Shown here: positions 36,567 to 44,869 of the stretch, one piece after another | Layout: every line of letters starts with the position of its first letter | Numbering within the stretch: the first letter of the stretch is position 1 | From: JAOTZA01 sp965224065 | Lineage (GTDB): Bacteria; Acidobacteriota; Thermoanaerobaculia; Multivoradales; JAHEKO01 | Direction: 5' to 3' | DNA length: 64,000 nt | NCBI GenBank assembly: GCA_965224065.1 | Contig: CBDCYF010000005.1 | Location: 3,844,001 to 3,908,000 of the forward strand | Notes under the pieces: model-generated | What the model was told of the DNA's origin: nothing | What the model saw: the letters and a program-made list of their open reading frames with translations, nothing else | Databases searched by the model: none | Made by a program: the position numbers and the translations under genes

Positions 36567-37303
36567 TGACCCAAATGCCGCAGACTCTGTTGCCACGTGC
36601 CCACCGCCGCCCGTTAGCGGCCGGCTGTCTTGCCCTCGCGGTACTGTTACTGCTACCCGGGCAGGCCGGCGCCCAGGGAGGCATGCAGGTCGAGAACATC
36701 ACCTGGGTGCCGGCGACGCAGAACGAAACCCAAAACTGCCAGCGGCTGCGTGATGCCCTGGCTTCGTTACCGTCCGCGCCGAGACAGCTCGTGCGGCTCG
36801 CGCCCGGTGTATTTGACTGTGGGTCGACGACTCTCTCTGTCCCCACCCAAGTCACGTTGGAAGGCTCGGGCGATGACACGGTGATCGAAGGCGATATGGA
36901 TCACTCGTCGCTGGGTGTAGTCCACCTCTTCGGACAAGCCAAGCTAACGCGGCTGCAAGTCGTCAACGACCCGTTTCTGGGGAACAACACGGCAATCGCC
37001 ATCAGCGCTTGGGACATTTTTCCCATCCACGGCTCTCCCACCCTTGTCGATGTCACCGCGTATGTGACTCCAGAGTTCGCCCCGTTCGAGACTTACTCCC
37101 TCCGGGTATCGCAGGAGTCTGTCCGGGTGGAGGGCGGCAGTTTTTCGGGCGGTCCAGTCCGGTTGGTCGGCTCCGGCTACAGCGTCACGTTTTTGCGCAG
37201 CGGCCTCGTGCATGTCGATGCCGACGCCAACATCACCGTCCGGTGCCCCTTTTATCTGTGGCTGGTTACCGGCGCGCCGGGGGTTGGGCCGGGGTGCCCA
37301 TGA
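36566..37303 (+). CDS. Secreted beta-helix-like array protein 7 (type D)
   Basis: The start is ATG 36566 (a GTG three bases earlier is possible), sharing one base with the previous stop. The 245-residue protein has a signal peptide (LALAVLLLLPGQAGAQ) and mature start GGMQVENITWVPATQNE. Rungs include LAPGVFDCGSTTLSVP, VTLEGSGDDTVIEGDMD and VVHLFGQAKLTRLQVVND. It is most like the type B proteins but its C-terminus CPFYLWLVTGAPG is its own, so it is the unpaired member that ends the array. Confidence 0.7.
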   Translation: MTQMPQTLLPRAHRRPLAAGCLALAVLLLLPGQAGAQGGMQVENITWVPATQNETQNCQRLRDALASLPSAPRQLVRLAPGVFDCGSTTLSVPTQVTLEGSGDDTVIEGDMDHSSLGVVHLFGQAKLTRLQVVNDPFLGNNTAIAISAWDIFPIHGSPTLVDVTAYVTPEFAPFETYSLRVSQESVRVEGGSFSGGPVRLVGSGYSVTFLRSGLVHVDADANITVRCPFYLWLVTGAPGVGPGCP

Positions 37304-37365
37304 GCTACGATGGCGGGTACCGGCGCTGTACAACCCGGTGCAATATCTCCGAAGGGAGTGTGAGG

Positions 37366-37881
37366 ATGGTTGTTAGACGCTACCGGGTAGCTGGCCTGCT
37401 GGGAGCAGTGTTCTTCATCTCGGTTCTGTTCGCCGGGCTCACGAACGCGGGTACGCCCAGTGATCCGCAGGTTCTCGACGCCCACGAGCAGGAGGTCGAA
37501 AACCCAGGCCTCAACGCCGCGGTCGAGGAGATCGTGCCGCTCGACGCGCTGGTCGCTCGGTGTGGCGACGGGGATGGTTGCCGCCTGCGGCTCTTTATGG
37601 GGCCGGCCGACAACGGTATCGGCTACCTTTTGGCCGCGAAGCTCTTTACGGTCGAGTCGACAGGCGCGATGTGGACGACCCACACCGACGCCGTCGTGCT
37701 CGGCGGCATCGGAGCCTCGGGAGACTCGCAGGACGCTGCAAAGGGCTCGATCATGTTCCTCAACACGGGCTCCGAGATCTGCGAGTTCTATGAGTCCGGC
37801 ACCACCAATGACTACCGCCTGAATTCGATTGCGACTTCGTTGTCGGATCCGTTCGACTGCCGGTTGCGGATCGACGACTAA
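37366..37881 (+). CDS. Small secreted protein of unknown function
   Basis: The 171-residue protein begins at ATG 37366 (GTG 37360 possible) after GAAGGGAG. The signal peptide is VAGLLGAVFFISVLFAGLTNAG. The mature part has cysteine pairs (CGDGDGC; EICEF...FDC) and phrases such as YLLAAKLFTVESTGAMWTTH and SIMFLNTGSEICEFYESG. It does not share the array framework. I do not recognise the family. It lies 62 bp after array gene 7 on the same strand. Confidence 0.6.
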   Translation: MVVRRYRVAGLLGAVFFISVLFAGLTNAGTPSDPQVLDAHEQEVENPGLNAAVEEIVPLDALVARCGDGDGCRLRLFMGPADNGIGYLLAAKLFTVESTGAMWTTHTDAVVLGGIGASGDSQDAAKGSIMFLNTGSEICEFYESGTTNDYRLNSIATSLSDPFDCRLRIDD

Positions 37882-37997
37882 CGGTGTGAGAAGGGGTGTG
37901 AGGTATGGGCAGGACGGTCAGATGTCGCTCGAGCGGCGCGTGACCTGGTCGGTCCCTAGCTGGACACACCCTCACGGCGTGTAAGAATCTGTGGGAC

Positions 37998-40900
37998 ATG
38001 CGCCGGTTCGGACTCGGAGTCTTGGTCTCGGCAGCGGTTCTTGTGGCGCCGGCAGTCGGCGGAGCCGATGTGGTCGTGCAGACGGTCGAGGTCGGCCGCA
38101 GCGCCGCGCGCGCGGGTCTCCGGCCGGGTGACCGTCTTCTGGAGTGGACGGGTCCCGGGGGCCAGGAGAGCGCCGCCGCCGACCGCCGGCCGTTGAAGTC
38201 GCCGTTCGACGTCTGGCGGCTCGAGCTCCGCCAGATGCCGGTCGAGATCGCCGTAGCACGGCCATCCGGCGATTTCGTCGCCTCGCTGCCGCCGGGCAAG
38301 TGGGGTCTCGAGACTCGTCCGGTTTTGAAGGAGCCGGCGCTGTCGAAATATCGCCGGGCTACGGACCTCATCGAGCAGGGCGCGTTTGACGCCGGCACCG
38401 AGCGGCTCCAGCGACTCGCTCTGAGTCTGCGACAGGACGACCCGGAACGGGCTTGTTGGTTGCTGCAAGACGCCGGCGAGCGACTGGCGCGGACGGCGCG
38501 TTGGGCCGAGTCGGAGCAACTCTATTCTCAGGCCGCAGGCATCGCCGCTAGTTCCAACCGTCTCGGTCTCGAAGCGTATTTGCGATACACCCAGGGAGAG
38601 GTGCTCTTCGAAACGGAACGATACGACGAGTCGGAAGCCGCCTTGCGGGCTGCCACCGAGAAGTGGGCGCAGACCGCTCCACGCGGGCTCGCCGTGGCTG
38701 CGGCCATCGCTGCGCGGGGCAAACTGGCTCTGGCGTGGGTCAAGCTCGAAGCCGCCGAGATGCTGTTTTCCGAGTCACTCGCAATCCGGCAAGAATGGCC
38801 CGACGCTTCACTCGCCCGGGCTGAGTCCCTTGCTGGCCTCGGCACGGTGGCGTTGCGACGAGGCGATCTTCGTGCCGCGGAGAGACTGCTTGGAGAGGCT
38901 CTGCCGATTCAGGAGGCAAAGGCACCGGACGGGCTCGAGGTCGTCGATACGCTCAACAACTTGGCTGTCGTCGCGTGGCGCGCCGGCAGCTACGAAAAAG
39001 CCACCGCCCGTGCCGAGAGAGCTTTTTCGATTGTGGAAGAGCTGGCGCCGGAGAGTCGGTCGATGGCAACCAGTCTTGGCACCCGGGGGAAGTTGGCGTG
39101 GCTGGCCGGCGACCTGTCGCACGCGGAGGACTTGCAGCGGCGCGCGCTTGCCATCGAAGAGACCCGCAATCCCAATAGTGATTGGACGTCGACTCATCTC
39201 ATCAACCTAGCCGCGGTTCTGGTGCATCGAAGAGAGCTGGAGGCGGCCGAGAAATTGTATCTACGAGCTCTTAAGATCGAAGAGCGAATCTCTCCGGAGA
39301 GTCGTGGCGTCGCGATTCTCCTTGGCAACCTTGGGCACGTTGCAACCGAGCGTGGCAACTACGAGGACGCCAGGACCTTTCTGCTGCGCTCGATCGCGAT
39401 CAAGGACAAAGTGGCTCCAGACAGCGTTTCTCTGGCCGTCGGGCTCGAGAATCTGGGCCGGGTCGCCGGCAGGCTCGGCCAGATCGGCAGGGCGGAGGAG
39501 TTTCATCACCAGGCGGTCGACATCATCGAGCGCAAGGCGCCGGAAAGCCTGAGGCTGGCGGACAACTACTACGAGCTCGGCGATCTAGCTACCCGCCGCG
39601 AGGCCTTCGAGGAGGCTCGAGAGTTTCATCAAAGGGCGCTCGACATCCGCAGCCGGTTCGAGCCTGGGAGCTATAAAGAAGCCGAGTCGCGGTTCGCGCT
39701 CGCCAGGCTCGCGCGGACGACCGGGGACGATCTGGATGCGGTCAGGTGGCTTCGGGGCTCGATCGAAGCCCTCGAGACGCAGACGACGAGACTTGGCGGG
39801 CGCCAGGAAGTGCGGGCCGAGTTTGCCGCGACCTATCTGAACTACTATCAGCAGCTCATTCGGGCTCTGGTCGAGCTCGACCGGCTCGAAGAGGCCTTTC
39901 ACTACATCGAGCGGTCGCGCTCCCGCACGCTGCTCTCCATGCTTGCCGAGCGCGAGCTGGTCCTTGACTCGGCGATTCCCGCGGACCTCAAGCAAGAGCG
40001 AGAGCGGATCGAAGCCGACTACGACCGCGCCCAGGCCGAGTTGGCCAAGCTCGATGAAGCGAGCTCGCCCGCCGAGGTCGAGCAACTCCGCGCGCAACAG
40101 CGGGAGTTGCACGACAGCCTGGAGCGCTTGAAGACTCGCTTGCGTCAGTTGTCGCCGAGACTCGAGGCTCTCGAGTATCCGGAGCCTTTCGATCTCGCGC
40201 GAGCCCGAAAAGTGCTGGCTCCGGGCACCCTGCTGCTCTCCTACGTGGTAACGGAAGAAGAGACGCTTCTATTCGCCGTCCAACCGAGCATGGTGCCAGG
40301 CGTGGGCCTGTCGGTGTTTCGAATCGAGATCGGCCGAGAGGTCCTGGCGCGGCGAGTTTCGATCTTCCGTTCCCTGATCGAGCGGTCCCGAAACAGCACC
40401 GATGTCGAGCGGGCGCTTCGGGAGCAGGGCAGGCACTTGTACGGCCTGTTGCTCGGGCCGGCCCGCGAGGCGATCGGCGCCGCGGACCGCCTGTTGGTCT
40501 CGGCAGACGGACCTCTCCACATGCTCCCTTTCTCGGCGCTTGTTCGGGACACCGGAAACCAGGCTTCGCCGGGGTTTGAATACCTCGTTGAATGGAAACC
40601 TCTCCACAGAACGATGTCGGCGACCGTCTATGGCGAGCTGTCCGAGGGGCGGCGCAACGGTAGGGCGGGCCAGCCAATTCAAATCGCGGCTTTTGCCGAC
40701 CCGGAGATTCCCGCGGAATCCGATCTCGATGGTGGTCGGCCGCAGGACGACGTACTGCGAGGTTTACTCTCCGACGAGAGGGGATTCGACCTCGGGCGGC
40801 TGCCCCAAAGTCGGGAGGAAGTGCGGACCATTGCCGAGCTATGGGGCGACGAGGCGCGCGTCTTTGTTGGCCACCAAGCCACGGAAGAGCAAGTCGCTGC

Positions 40901-41369
40901 CATTGGCAAGACCGCCCGGATGTTTCACTTTGCCACCCACAGCCTGCTGGACGAGGACGCTCCGCTCAACTCCTCGCTGGTGCTCGCGACTGGCGACCGG
41001 CAGACACCGGAGGGGGAGAACGGCTTGCTCCAAGCCTGGGAGATTTTCGAGAAGCTGAACATCGACGCCGATCTAGTTGCTCTCTCGGCCTGTCAAACGG
41101 CCCTGGGGAGAGAGATCGGCGGTGAGGGACTGGTGGGGCTGGCGCGTGCCTTCCAGTTCGCCGGTGCTCGATCCGTTCTAGCTTCGCTCTGGAGCGTCTC
41201 CGACCGCTCGACCACCGAGCTCATGCGGCGGTTCTACGTCGAGCTCAGATCCGGCCGGTGCAAAGACGAGGCTCTCCGTACTGCGCAGATAGCGCTCATT
41301 CGCGGCCAAGATTCGATGCGGTCGCCCTTTCATTGGGCCGCGTTCGAATTGATCGGGAATTGGCGCTAG
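37998..41369 (+). CDS. Secreted TPR protein with C-terminal CHAT protease-like domain
   Basis: The 1,123-residue protein begins with a signal peptide (VLVSAAVLVAPAVGGA). Residues about 26-100 look like a PDZ half (VEVGRSAARAGLRPGDRLLEW). TPR repeats fill about 120-640, with units such as ALAIEE....PNS...HLINLAAVL. A helical linker with a coiled-coil look (about 650-740) leads to the CHAT domain. The caspase-like dyad is H981 in MFHFATHS and C1032 in LSACQTALG; GLARAFQFAGARSVLASLWSVSD is also a CHAT hallmark. CHAT domains are cysteine proteases activated by partner sensing. Its stop overlaps the convergent zf-HC2 gene by 4 bp. Confidence 0.88.
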   Translation: MRRFGLGVLVSAAVLVAPAVGGADVVVQTVEVGRSAARAGLRPGDRLLEWTGPGGQESAAADRRPLKSPFDVWRLELRQMPVEIAVARPSGDFVASLPPGKWGLETRPVLKEPALSKYRRATDLIEQGAFDAGTERLQRLALSLRQDDPERACWLLQDAGERLARTARWAESEQLYSQAAGIAASSNRLGLEAYLRYTQGEVLFETERYDESEAALRAATEKWAQTAPRGLAVAAAIAARGKLALAWVKLEAAEMLFSESLAIRQEWPDASLARAESLAGLGTVALRRGDLRAAERLLGEALPIQEAKAPDGLEVVDTLNNLAVVAWRAGSYEKATARAERAFSIVEELAPESRSMATSLGTRGKLAWLAGDLSHAEDLQRRALAIEETRNPNSDWTSTHLINLAAVLVHRRELEAAEKLYLRALKIEERISPESRGVAILLGNLGHVATERGNYEDARTFLLRSIAIKDKVAPDSVSLAVGLENLGRVAGRLGQIGRAEEFHHQAVDIIERKAPESLRLADNYYELGDLATRREAFEEAREFHQRALDIRSRFEPGSYKEAESRFALARLARTTGDDLDAVRWLRGSIEALETQTTRLGGRQEVRAEFAATYLNYYQQLIRALVELDRLEEAFHYIERSRSRTLLSMLAERELVLDSAIPADLKQERERIEADYDRAQAELAKLDEASSPAEVEQLRAQQRELHDSLERLKTRLRQLSPRLEALEYPEPFDLARARKVLAPGTLLLSYVVTEEETLLFAVQPSMVPGVGLSVFRIEIGREVLARRVSIFRSLIERSRNSTDVERALREQGRHLYGLLLGPAREAIGAADRLLVSADGPLHMLPFSALVRDTGNQASPGFEYLVEWKPLHRTMSATVYGELSEGRRNGRAGQPIQIAAFADPEIPAESDLDGGRPQDDVLRGLLSDERGFDLGRLPQSREEVRTIAELWGDEARVFVGHQATEEQVAAIGKTARMFHFATHSLLDEDAPLNSSLVLATGDRQTPEGENGLLQAWEIFEKLNIDADLVALSACQTALGREIGGEGLVGLARAFQFAGARSVLASLWSVSDRSTTELMRRFYVELRSGRCKDEALRTAQIALIRGQDSMRSPFHWAAFELIGNWR

Positions 41370-42076
41370 CCGTCAGTCGGTTGCAGCTCGAAGGCCACCA
41401 TCTCCGACGTGACCGCTGTCGACGTGCGGGCTCCCGGTGTCGGGATGGCGACAACTCGCCAAAAGTAGCGACCCGGCGCCTCGGCGGTTCCGTGGGGTAG
41501 CTCGATGGATGTCTCTTCGTCCGTTTCACCCTCCCAGAGCAGCTCGCCGTCTCGTGACAGTAGTTCGACTCGATAACTGGAGATTCCCGGTACTCCCTGC
41601 CAGGTGAGCGCGGAGGGTGTCCTCGGCACCGTGCCGATGGGTGCCAACGGTAGTGGGCGGGATGCCTCCGAGCCACTCCGGAGAGCCGGCTCCGGCGGCA
41701 CGGGATCGGAAGCGTCCCTTGGAGCTCTGCTCGGCAAAGCGACCAAAAGCACTAGGGCGGCCGCGGCCGCGAGGGCCGGCCAGGCGAACGAGACGCGAGC
41801 GCGGTCGGGGCTCGCAGCCAACCCGGGTTCGGAAACCCGCGGATCGATCTCGCGCGCTTGGTCTTCCAAAGTAGAGAGCGTCTTGAAGATCCGGGCGCAC
41901 TCCGAGCAGCGACCGATGTGGTCGACGGCCCGCCGGCGCTCGGCCGCCGACATATGGCCGAGAGACATCCGCTCCCAATCATCGGCTTCCAGATGGGCGC
42001 CGTTTGCCGTTGGACGACCTGGCCCGGTCGACAAACCGAGGGTGTAGAGCTCGCGAAGCTTATCGTCAGACATCAA
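41366..42076 (-). CDS. zf-HC2-type anti-sigma factor
   Basis: The 236-residue protein has the zinc-binding HxxxCxxC motif in DHIGRCSECARIF near residue 53-62. A single membrane helix follows (PALAAAAALVLLVALP, about 102-118). The outer part has a fibronectin-like strand pattern, TWQGVPGISSYRVELLSRDGE then GRYFWRVVAIP. This is the layout of membrane anti-sigma factors. It overlaps the sigma gene upstream by 4 bp, so they are co-translated partners. Confidence 0.85.
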   Translation of the reverse strand: MMSDDKLRELYTLGLSTGPGRPTANGAHLEADDWERMSLGHMSAAERRRAVDHIGRCSECARIFKTLSTLEDQAREIDPRVSEPGLAASPDRARVSFAWPALAAAAALVLLVALPSRAPRDASDPVPPEPALRSGSEASRPLPLAPIGTVPRTPSALTWQGVPGISSYRVELLSRDGELLWEGETDEETSIELPHGTAEAPGRYFWRVVAIPTPGARTSTAVTSEMVAFELQPTDG

Positions 42077-42612
42077 TGCCTACACTCTCTGAGTCCACGC
42101 CGTAAGTCCGCCATTCCACGGGAGATCAAGTTGCGAGCGCGGTTATACGACCAACCCTCGAGTTTCATGATCTCACGCACTCCGAGCCCGAGCAGATGCG
42201 CGCGAACCGCACGTTGCCGTGGGAGCGCGAGTGTCTCGAGGACACCGTCGATTCGCTCCGCCATCTCGCGAGCCTTGACTCGCTCCAGCGGATCTTCGGT
42301 TGAATCGGGAGCATCTGGGATTGTGTCATCCGTAGGACTGTGTCGCCGTTCCTGTTTGAGCACGCGGATGGTCTCGCGCACAGCGGCTCTATATATATAA
42401 GAGGCCGGGTACTCGATTTTCTGCTCACCTGAAATCTGTTTCCAGATCGCCAAAAAGACGCGTTGTTCGATGTCGTCTCCGTATTCGACGCCGGAGGTCC
42501 CGCCGACCCGTTTGATGACGGAGCGGACCAAACGTGAGTAAGTTCGTACCAGCTCTTCGAGCTGATCGGAGCCAGCGGGCGGCCCTGCGGCAGTAGGTCG
42601 AAATCGGTTCAT
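42073..42612 (-). CDS. ECF-family sigma factor
   Basis: The 179-residue protein has region 2 in LVRTYSRLVRSVIKRVGG and DIEQRVFLAIWKQIS. Region 4 is in LALPRQRAVRAHLLGLGVRE and SYNRARNLISRGMADLRRGL. It overlaps the anti-sigma gene by 4 bp. The target promoters are unknown; the facing CHAT gene and the secreted array are the nearest candidates. Confidence 0.85.
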   Translation of the reverse strand: MNRFRPTAAGPPAGSDQLEELVRTYSRLVRSVIKRVGGTSGVEYGDDIEQRVFLAIWKQISGEQKIEYPASYIYRAAVRETIRVLKQERRHSPTDDTIPDAPDSTEDPLERVKAREMAERIDGVLETLALPRQRAVRAHLLGLGVREIMKLEGWSYNRARNLISRGMADLRRGLRECRH

Positions 42613-42754
42613 GTGGCGATTGTCGGCGGAGTGGCGCCGACCAAGCTGTGAGTGAGTACGATCCTATCGCCCCGGGCCGGGGAGACCACAGTGCGGCGGC
42701 GTGGCCGAGCAAGGAATCCACGGGCGTCCTCGGGCCGGCGTTCAGGCTCGGCCC

Positions 42755-42783
42755 CGGGCGGGGGCAAGCCCCGCCCCCACACA
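42755..42783. repeat. GC-rich palindromic repeat (GTAGGGGC type), minus orientation
   Basis: CGGGCGGGGGCAAGCCCCGC followed by CCCCACACA is the reverse complement of the TGTRGGGGCGGGGCTTGCCC unit seen at 8591 and 62.8-63.0 kb. It lies in the 192-bp gap between the sigma factor gene and the DinB-family gene, which otherwise shows nothing. Confidence 0.6.
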
Positions 42784-42804
42784 GGTTGCGGCGAGCGACG
42801 ACCG

Positions 42805-43323
42805 CTACCCGAAAGTACCGTCGTCGGTGTCCGCCGTCGGTCCGTAGACTTGGGGCAGCGGGACGTCGAGCAGGCGCAGGTAGACCGAGAGCTGACCGCG
42901 GTGATGGTAGGTGTGGCTGAGGACAAAGCCACGAATAGCCGAGACCCGGGGCATGCTCGTGATGACGTGCTCGCCGTTGCGCAGGGTCCAGGTCACCAGG
43001 AAGCTCTCGTCGGACTGGTCGGCCATCGCCTGCTTGAAGTCGCCGACGTTTTTGTCAAAAGCAGCCAAAAGCTCTTCATGAGTCTCGGGCACGGTGGGTT
43101 TGTAATGCCCCATCTTGGCGAAGTCGAGCTCTTCGGTGCCCATGACCGAGGCGGCCCACCCGGGCATCTCGGCGATGTGACCGGTGAGGTGGGCCAGGCT
43201 CATCGACTTATGGTGTGGCTTCCACGGAAACTTGTCTTCCGGCACGCGCTCCAGCATTTTGCGAGTCCCTTTGCACTCGTGATCGAATTCGGCGAGAAAG
43301 GCCTGCGCAAGGCTCATGGGCAT
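42805..43323 (-). CDS. DinB-family four-helix metal-binding protein
   Basis: The 172-residue protein has the DinB-like layout: MSLAQAFLAEFDHE at the N-terminus, then SLAHLTGHIAEMPGW, and SHTYHHRGQLSVYLR near residue 136. The histidines (HLTGH and HxxxH in the last helix) would hold a divalent metal. Functions in this superfamily include thiol-dependent transfer reactions and damage response; which one applies is unknown. AGGAGA lies upstream of the start. Confidence 0.85.
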   Translation of the reverse strand: MPMSLAQAFLAEFDHECKGTRKMLERVPEDKFPWKPHHKSMSLAHLTGHIAEMPGWAASVMGTEELDFAKMGHYKPTVPETHEELLAAFDKNVGDFKQAMADQSDESFLVTWTLRNGEHVITSMPRVSAIRGFVLSHTYHHRGQLSVYLRLLDVPLPQVYGPTADTDDGTFG

Positions 43324-43371
43324 GTTGGCTCTCCTATGCTTTGATTCCGGTTCGGTCGAACGCCGGCGATT

Positions 43372-43390
43372 CTAGCCCGACCTTCTCACC
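43372..43390. repeat. Solo end of the 7409-7592 palindromic element
   Basis: CTAGCCCGACCTTCTCACC differs from the left end of the 184-bp element at two of 19 positions. No partner end lies nearby, so this is either a solo remnant or a conserved short site. It is in the gap between the DinB-family start and the AraC stop. Confidence 0.45.
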
Positions 43391-43410
43391 CTATACGGGC
43401 TGACCGCGCT

Positions 43411-44277
43411 CTAGGGCCGCGCCGGCCGGATGGGGATGCAGCAATCCACGTCCCAGGTGTCCCAGCCGATCTCGTCGGGCCGGCGGCGAAATCTCTTCAT
43501 CGGCGGCAGGTCGTCGGGCTCATAAGGGGAGTTGGGGAGCCACTCGTCGTACAGGTAATCCCAGGCCCGGGCGATCGATTCGAGCCCGGCCTGGCAGTGG
43601 ACTTCGACCGACTGAAGGGCCGGAAACTCATGAATGCCGACTTCGCCTTCGGCCGCGATGCGCGGCGGCACGGTAAAACCGAGGTCGAAACGGACTTGAT
43701 CCAGCGGCGTGACCTCGTAGTGGTCCCAGCTCATCCCCATCATCTTCTCCCGGCGCCAGTCCAGGCCACGCTGTTCGAGCCAGCTCGTGAGCCGCACGAA
43801 CCCCTTGGATAGCTCGTCTCCCACGAAGTAGCAGCGCGTGCGCACATAGGCCAGCCGGCAGGCCGAGTGCTCGACGACACGCGCTTCGATGGAGCTGGTC
43901 CGTTGGACGGTCTTTGGATCGCAGGTCGTGACCCCGTCGAGGCGGGACCGGCGGTCCCAAGCTGTTGGGGCGGTGCCGTATTCGCGCCGAAACACCCGCG
44001 AGAACTCGGACAAAGACGGATACCCGAGGTCGAGAGCGATCGAGGTGAGCGGACGCTCGGGCGATGCCTTCATCAGATACGCGGCCCGTTCCAGGCGAGC
44101 CCGGCGCACGAAGGCTGCGACGGTTTCGCCGGCCACAGCCTTGAACACGCGGTGGAAATGAAAGGGAGAGAAGTTCGCGATGCCGGCCAGCGTCTGAAGA
44201 TCCAGATCTTCTCCCGGATGGTCCCGGACGTATTCCATCACTCGGTTCACGCGGCCGGCGTAGGCCTCCGAGCTCAT
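43411..44277 (-). CDS. AraC-family regulator with GyrI-like effector domain
   Basis: The 288-residue protein has two AraC helix-turn-helices at residues 8-105, seen in LDLQTLAGIANFSPFHFHRVF and TSIALDLGYPSLSEFSRVFR. The C-terminal part (about 125-288) has the GyrI-like/SOUL pattern: ARVVEHSACRLAYVR, then MGMSWDHYEVTPLDQVRFDL and HEFPALQSVEVHC. These regulators bind small molecules such as drugs through the C-terminal barrel. It lies 12 bp downstream of the VOC gene and is probably co-transcribed with it. Confidence 0.88.
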   Translation of the reverse strand: MSSEAYAGRVNRVMEYVRDHPGEDLDLQTLAGIANFSPFHFHRVFKAVAGETVAAFVRRARLERAAYLMKASPERPLTSIALDLGYPSLSEFSRVFRREYGTAPTAWDRRSRLDGVTTCDPKTVQRTSSIEARVVEHSACRLAYVRTRCYFVGDELSKGFVRLTSWLEQRGLDWRREKMMGMSWDHYEVTPLDQVRFDLGFTVPPRIAAEGEVGIHEFPALQSVEVHCQAGLESIARAWDYLYDEWLPNSPYEPDDLPPMKRFRRRPDEIGWDTWDVDCCIPIRPARP

Positions 44278-44289
44278 CGCCGGTTGTTC

Positions 44290-44679
44290 TTACCCTTCAT
44301 GCACCAGCATCCACTGGACTCCGTATTTGTCGACCAGCATTCCGAAATTGCCCTCGAGCGGGAAAAGCACCTTTCCACCTTCGGACAGCTTCCCAAAAAC
44401 TTCCTCCTGCGTGTCCTGGTCCGGGAAAACCGTAAACAGCGAGATATTGCTGCCGATGGTGACCTCGTGGCCCGGTATGTGGTCGGAGGCTTTCAGCACA
44501 AAGTCGCCCGCCCGCAGCTCCGAGTTGAAGATACTGTCCTGAGACTCCGGGGGCACGTCGATCGGTGATTCCCCAAAGGTTTGGAGGATCGTGATCTCTC
44601 CACCCAGGATGTCCTTGTAGAACTCGATTGCCTCTTTGCAGGTTCCGGGGAAAACGACGTAGGGAATCAAGCGGGCCAT
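44290..44679 (-). CDS. VOC-family protein (PhnB-like)
   Basis: The 129-residue protein begins PYVVFPGTCKEAIEFYKDIL, typical of PhnB-type VOC folds, and ends GMLVDKYGVQWMLVHEG. The ATG at 44679 has a perfect AAAGGAGG eight bases upstream. No metal triad can be confidently assigned. The likely role is small-molecule binding or transfer linked to the AraC regulator downstream. Confidence 0.85.
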   Translation of the reverse strand: MARLIPYVVFPGTCKEAIEFYKDILGGEITILQTFGESPIDVPPESQDSIFNSELRAGDFVLKASDHIPGHEVTIGSNISLFTVFPDQDTQEEVFGKLSEGGKVLFPLEGNFGMLVDKYGVQWMLVHEG

Positions 44680-44869
44680 GGGGTTGCCTCCTTTGTCGAG
44701 CTTATCGCTGGGTGACGGACCGAAACAACGCGAAGATCCTAGCGGCCCGCCAGGGTGCGAGCTTGGCATTTCTTGCTGAGTTGGACGCTATCCCGCGAGC
44801 GATGCCGTCGGTGCGAGGTCCGGCTTTCCGGTGATCCCGGCCCGTTTGAGCACGCAACCAGCCGCGGTC

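Noticed and set aside
31858..37303. Pectate lyase or other polysaccharide lyase activity for the array proteins
   Set aside because: Only the solenoid-like rung pattern is seen; no calcium-binding Asp cluster or catalytic Arg/Lys set could be recognised.
37867..37895. Another copy of the 7409-7592 element end (GGTGTGAGAAGGGGTGTGAG)
   Set aside because: Only the GTGAGAA core matches; this is too short to call.
42805..43323. DinB as DNA polymerase IV
   Set aside because: The protein is the small four-helix DinB-superfamily metal protein, not the Y-family polymerase that shares the name.
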